From: JAGLSB01 sp023135955
GTDB lineage: Bacteria; Bacteroidota; Bacteroidia; Bacteroidales; GCA-2748055
Assembly: GCA_030673645.1 (NCBI GenBank)
Contig: DAOVIO010000088.1
Coordinates: forward strand, 1-16,579
Direction: 5' to 3'
DNA: 16,579 bases
Notes under the pieces: generated by a model
Database searches by the model: none
What the model was told of the DNA's origin: nothing
The model's input: only the letters and a program-made list of their open reading frames with translations
Shown: positions 14,453 to 16,579 of the stretch, piece after piece
Layout: the number at the start of each line of letters is the position of its first letter
Numbering within the stretch: the stretch's first letter is position 1
Translations under genes and position numbers: made by a program

Positions 14453-15730
14453 CTAGTTAATTATCTTAAAACCAGTATATCTCCATAATGATTTTGGGAT
14501 AGTAATCCCATCTGCAGTCTGTCTATTTTCAAGAAGTGCCGCTACAATTCTAGGGAGAGCAAGGGCAGAACCGTTCAATGTGTGAGGATGTTGATTATTT
14601 TTCAAATTCATGTCCTTATATCTGAGTTGAAGACGATTTGATTGATAAGACTCAAAATTTGAAACAGAACTTACCTCAAGCCATTTTTCTTGAGCAGCTG
14701 AATACACTTCAAAATCGTAGGTTAATGCAGAGGTAAAACCCAAATCCCCACCGCATAATTTTACTATTCTGTATGGTAATCCTGATAGTTTTTTAATAAT
14801 TCCTTCCACATGATCTACCATTTCATCTAATGATTGGTATGATTTTCCAGGATGTTGGATTTGAACAATTTCTACTTTATCGAATTGGTGAAGTCTGTTT
14901 AATCCACGCACATCCTTTCCATAAGATCCAGCTTCCCTTCTGAAACAAGGTGTGTATGCCGTATTTTTTACAGGAAGATCACCTTCATCTAAAATTACAT
15001 TACGATAAATATTAGTCACAGGAACTTCAGCTGTTGGGATAAGGTACAAATTATCAGCTTTCACATAATACATCTGACCTTCTTTATCTGGTAATTGTCC
15101 GGTTCCAAAACCCGAATCTTCATTTACCATTAGTGGTGGTAATATTTCCCGGTATCCGGCTTTTTCATTTTCGTCCAAAAAAAAGTTTATAAGGGCTCTT
15201 TGCAGTCTTGCTCCTTTTCCTTTGTAAACAGGAAATCCTGCTCCGGTTATCTTATTTCCCAATTCAAAATCAATAATGTCATACTTTTTTCCAAGCTCCC
15301 AGTGGGGTAGTGGATTTTCAGGCAGTTTATGCTTTCGACCACCTTTTCTGATCAGTACGTTATCTTGTTCAGATTTTCCATCAGGAACACTCTCATGTGG
15401 AATGTTTGGAACCTGAACAAGAAGGTCTTTTATTATTTTAAAAGTATCGGCTTGTTTTCCTTGCAGAGATTTTATTTTATTTTTAAGTTGGCTGGTTTCC
15501 TCACGGGCAATATTTGCTTCATTTGCTTTTCTCTGCTTCATTAATTCACCGATTTTTTTGGAGATGGACTTTAGCTCTGCCTGCTTTGAATCGGCTTCTT
15601 GTTGAAGATTGCGTCTCATATCATCGGCTTTGATAACTTTCTTAATAATTTTGGTTCCGTCAAAATTTTTAATCTTAAGCTTGAGTAGAATATCTTCCTT
15701 ATCCTTTTTTATTTGAGCTAGGGTCAACAT
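14453..15730 (-). CDS. serS: Seryl-tRNA synthetase
   Basis: A 425-residue class II aminoacyl-tRNA synthetase that charges tRNA-Ser, and tRNA-Sec where present, with serine. The N-terminal two-stranded coiled-coil arm (about 30-105) grips the long variable arm of tRNA-Ser. The catalytic core shows YLIPTAEVPVTN (the serine-site TAE), motif 2 FRREAGSYGKDVRGLNRLHQF and motif 3 NGSALALPRIVAALLE near the C-terminus. Length and order are normal. It lies about 100 bases downstream of rpmA on the same strand, with a terminator between. A TTTG at 15758-15755 preceded by TATTA is one base too long for a consensus -7 box, so its promoter is uncertain. No T-box or other leader sensor is visible. Confidence 0.97.
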   Translation of the reverse strand: MLTLAQIKKDKEDILLKLKIKNFDGTKIIKKVIKADDMRRNLQQEADSKQAELKSISKKIGELMKQRKANEANIAREETSQLKNKIKSLQGKQADTFKIIKDLLVQVPNIPHESVPDGKSEQDNVLIRKGGRKHKLPENPLPHWELGKKYDIIDFELGNKITGAGFPVYKGKGARLQRALINFFLDENEKAGYREILPPLMVNEDSGFGTGQLPDKEGQMYYVKADNLYLIPTAEVPVTNIYRNVILDEGDLPVKNTAYTPCFRREAGSYGKDVRGLNRLHQFDKVEIVQIQHPGKSYQSLDEMVDHVEGIIKKLSGLPYRIVKLCGGDLGFTSALTYDFEVYSAAQEKWLEVSSVSNFESYQSNRLQLRYKDMNLKNNQHPHTLNGSALALPRIVAALLENRQTADGITIPKSLWRYTGFKIIN

Positions 15731-15762
15731 TGTTTTTATGAATTTAATTTATTACAAATAAT

Positions 15763-15806
15763 AAAAAATCTCCTGAAAACTGTAAAGGTAACAGTTTAAA
15801 GGAGAT
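15763..15806 (-). terminator. Rho-independent terminator after rpmA
   Basis: Read on the minus strand, ATCTCCT (15806-15800) pairs with AGGAGAT (15774-15768) and AAACTGT (15797-15791) with ACAGTTT (15783-15777), around a seven-base loop and a small internal bulge. A run of Ts follows (15767-15763). It closes the rplU-rpmA transcript and ends 32 bases before the serS ATG, so serS must have its own start in that short gap or depend on read-through. Confidence 0.85.
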
Positions 15807-15829
15807 CAATAAGTGATAAATTTCTTTTT

Positions 15830-16090
15830 TTATTCAGAAACGGGAAGAATACTTACAAATGATTTGTTGTCTTTTTTCTTCTTGAATTCAACTTTACCAT
15901 CAATTAGTGCAAAAAGAGTATGGTCTTTTCCCATACCAACATTCTCACCAGGATGATGTACAGTTCCACGTTGACGAACGATAATATTACCGGCTATTGC
16001 AGCTTGTCCACCATAAAGTTTTACACCTAGTCGTTTACTCTCCGATTCGCGACCGTTTCTTGAACTACCAGCTCCTTTCTTGTGTGCCAT
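15830..16090 (-). CDS. rpmA: 50S ribosomal protein L27
   Basis: An 86-residue protein of normal L27 length, part of the large subunit near the peptidyl-transferase centre. It has the typical opening MAHKKGAGSSRNGRES, the basic N-terminal arm, then RLGVKLYGGQ, GNIIVRQRGTVHHPGENVGMG and KDHTLFALIDGKVEF. There is no N-terminal cleavable extension like that in Firmicutes; the start Met is followed directly by AHKKG. It lies 29 bases after rplU, the usual pair, and is followed by a terminator. Confidence 0.98.
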   Translation of the reverse strand: MAHKKGAGSSRNGRESESKRLGVKLYGGQAAIAGNIIVRQRGTVHHPGENVGMGKDHTLFALIDGKVEFKKKKDNKSFVSILPVSE

Positions 16091-16119
16091 GATATATATA
16101 TTTTATTGTTTTCGATTAA

Positions 16120-16579
16120 CTATTTAGCTTTATCATCTGCCTTTTTAGCAGCAGATTTTGCCTTACTTGCAGCAGGCTTCTTAGCAGCTGTTTTTGGAGC
16201 AGCCTTTTTAGCAGCAGGTTTTGCTGTACTTGTGGTTGCCTTTTTAGCAGCAGGCTTCTTAGCAGCTGTTTTTGTAGCCGTCTTTTTTTCTGCAGTAGCT
16301 TTAGCAGCAGGGGCTTTTTTAGCAGTTGTTGCTTTAGGAGCCGTCTTTTTTTCTACTGGAGCTTTAGCAGCAGGAGTTTTCTTTGTAGCAGTTGCTTTAG
16401 GAGCAACTTTCTTGGTCTCTTTTACAGCTTTTGTTTCTGCTTTTTGAGCACCTTTTTCAATAATCTCACTGATCATTAAATGTGTCATATGTTGTCTATG
16501 ACCATTTTTGACCTTATATCCTTTTCTTCTCTTCTTCTTGAAAACGATGACTTTATCACCCTTCATATGATCAATAATC
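16120..16579 (-). CDS. rplU: 50S ribosomal protein L21 with long Lys/Ala-rich tail (5' end outside window)
   Basis: The frame is open to the right edge of the window; only the C-terminal part of L21 is present. The codons before the internal ATG at 16566 read IIDH and continue into HMKGDKVIVFKKKRRKGYKVKNGHRQ, the conserved RNA-binding end of L21. Normal L21 stops soon after this (about 103 residues), but here about 110 further residues follow, almost only Lys, Ala, Thr and Pro (PAAKKA, APKTAAKKPAA), like a histone H1 tail. Such basic tails on L21 occur in other Bacteroidota, as far as I recall. The DNA of the tail carries in-frame duplications, so it seems to have grown by repeat expansion. 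It likely contacts rRNA or stays disordered. It is cotranscribed with rpmA. Confidence 0.93.
   Translation of the reverse strand, partial: IIDHMKGDKVIVFKKKRRKGYKVKNGHRQHMTHLMISEIIEKGAQKAETKAVKETKKVAPKATATKKTPAAKAPVEKKTAPKATTAKKAPAAKATAEKKTATKTAAKKPAAKKATTSTAKPAAKKAAPKTAAKKPAASKAKSAAKKADDKAK
16169..16274. repeat. In-frame 78-base-spaced duplication inside the L21 tail
   Basis: An identical 28-base string occurs at 16169-16196 and 16247-16274. The offset is 78 bases, or 26 codons, so the reading frame is kept. The intervening and flanking sequence is also similar, which points to an old tandem duplication. Confidence 0.75.
16276..16354. repeat. In-frame 63-base-spaced duplication inside the L21 tail
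   Basis: AGCCGTCTTTTTTTCT occurs at 16276-16291 and again at 16339-16354, 63 bases (21 codons) apart. CTTTAGCAGCAGG follows both copies (from about 16299 and 16362). It is a second repeat of different period next to the 78-base one. Confidence 0.7.

Noticed and set aside
16082..16447. Long plus-strand frame rich in Ala, Val and Phe opposite rplU
   Set aside because: It is the reverse reading of the Lys/Ala codon repeats of the L21 tail; low-complexity composition and overlap with a firm gene explain it.
1..16579. A defence island, phage, transposon or CRISPR locus
   Set aside because: No transposase, integrase, recombinase, Cas, toxin-antitoxin or nuclease-defence genes are seen; ruvC and the HIT gene are housekeeping members.

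Overview
The window reads as a stretch of ordinary chromosome from a low-GC (about one third GC by eye) Gram-negative member of the Bacteroidota. Four things point there: lipoproteins of the DUF4369/TlpA type, promoters matching the Bacteroidetes -7 consensus TAnnTTTG, A-rich start regions mostly without a Shine-Dalgarno sequence, and a ribosomal protein L21 with a long Lys/Ala tail. I see no tRNA, rRNA, CRISPR array, insertion sequence, phage gene or origin.

Layout from left to right. (1) The 3' end of a protein-phosphatase-like metallophosphoesterase (1-459), then a 314-base spacer with a GC-rich, repeat-like block. (2) A secreted CotH-kinase-like protein (774-1892). (3) A membrane pyrophosphatase gene, hppA (2224-4554), with a recognisable promoter and a strong terminator. 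(4) A minus-strand cluster transcribed from about 8019 down to 4658: a small unknown ORF, two tandem thioredoxin-fold lipoproteins (one with an intact CxxC, one with SxxC), and lpxH for lipid A synthesis. (5) A plus-strand pair, ribF (FMN/FAD synthesis) and ahcY (S-adenosylhomocysteine hydrolase). (6) A convergent gap filled by two kinds of short repeats, then a minus-strand lipoprotein with a Rieske-like but all-cysteine site. (7) A plus-strand membrane-anchored acidic protein, a terminator hairpin, then greA and a HIT-family hydrolase. (8) A minus-strand pair, a DMT/EamA transporter overlapping ruvC. (9) Minus-strand serS, rpmA and the 3' part of rplU, which runs off the right edge.

Most genes are housekeeping: ion pumping and PPi removal, lipid A, flavin cofactors, methyl-cycle detoxification, transcription elongation, Holliday-junction resolution and translation. 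I did not find a convincing new multi-gene system. The items most worth a second look are small: the cysteine-substituted Rieske-like lipoprotein, the paired TlpA-like lipoproteins in which one has lost its attacking cysteine, the kinase-like secreted protein, the in-frame DNA duplications in the L21 tail, and the terminator hairpin in front of greA.
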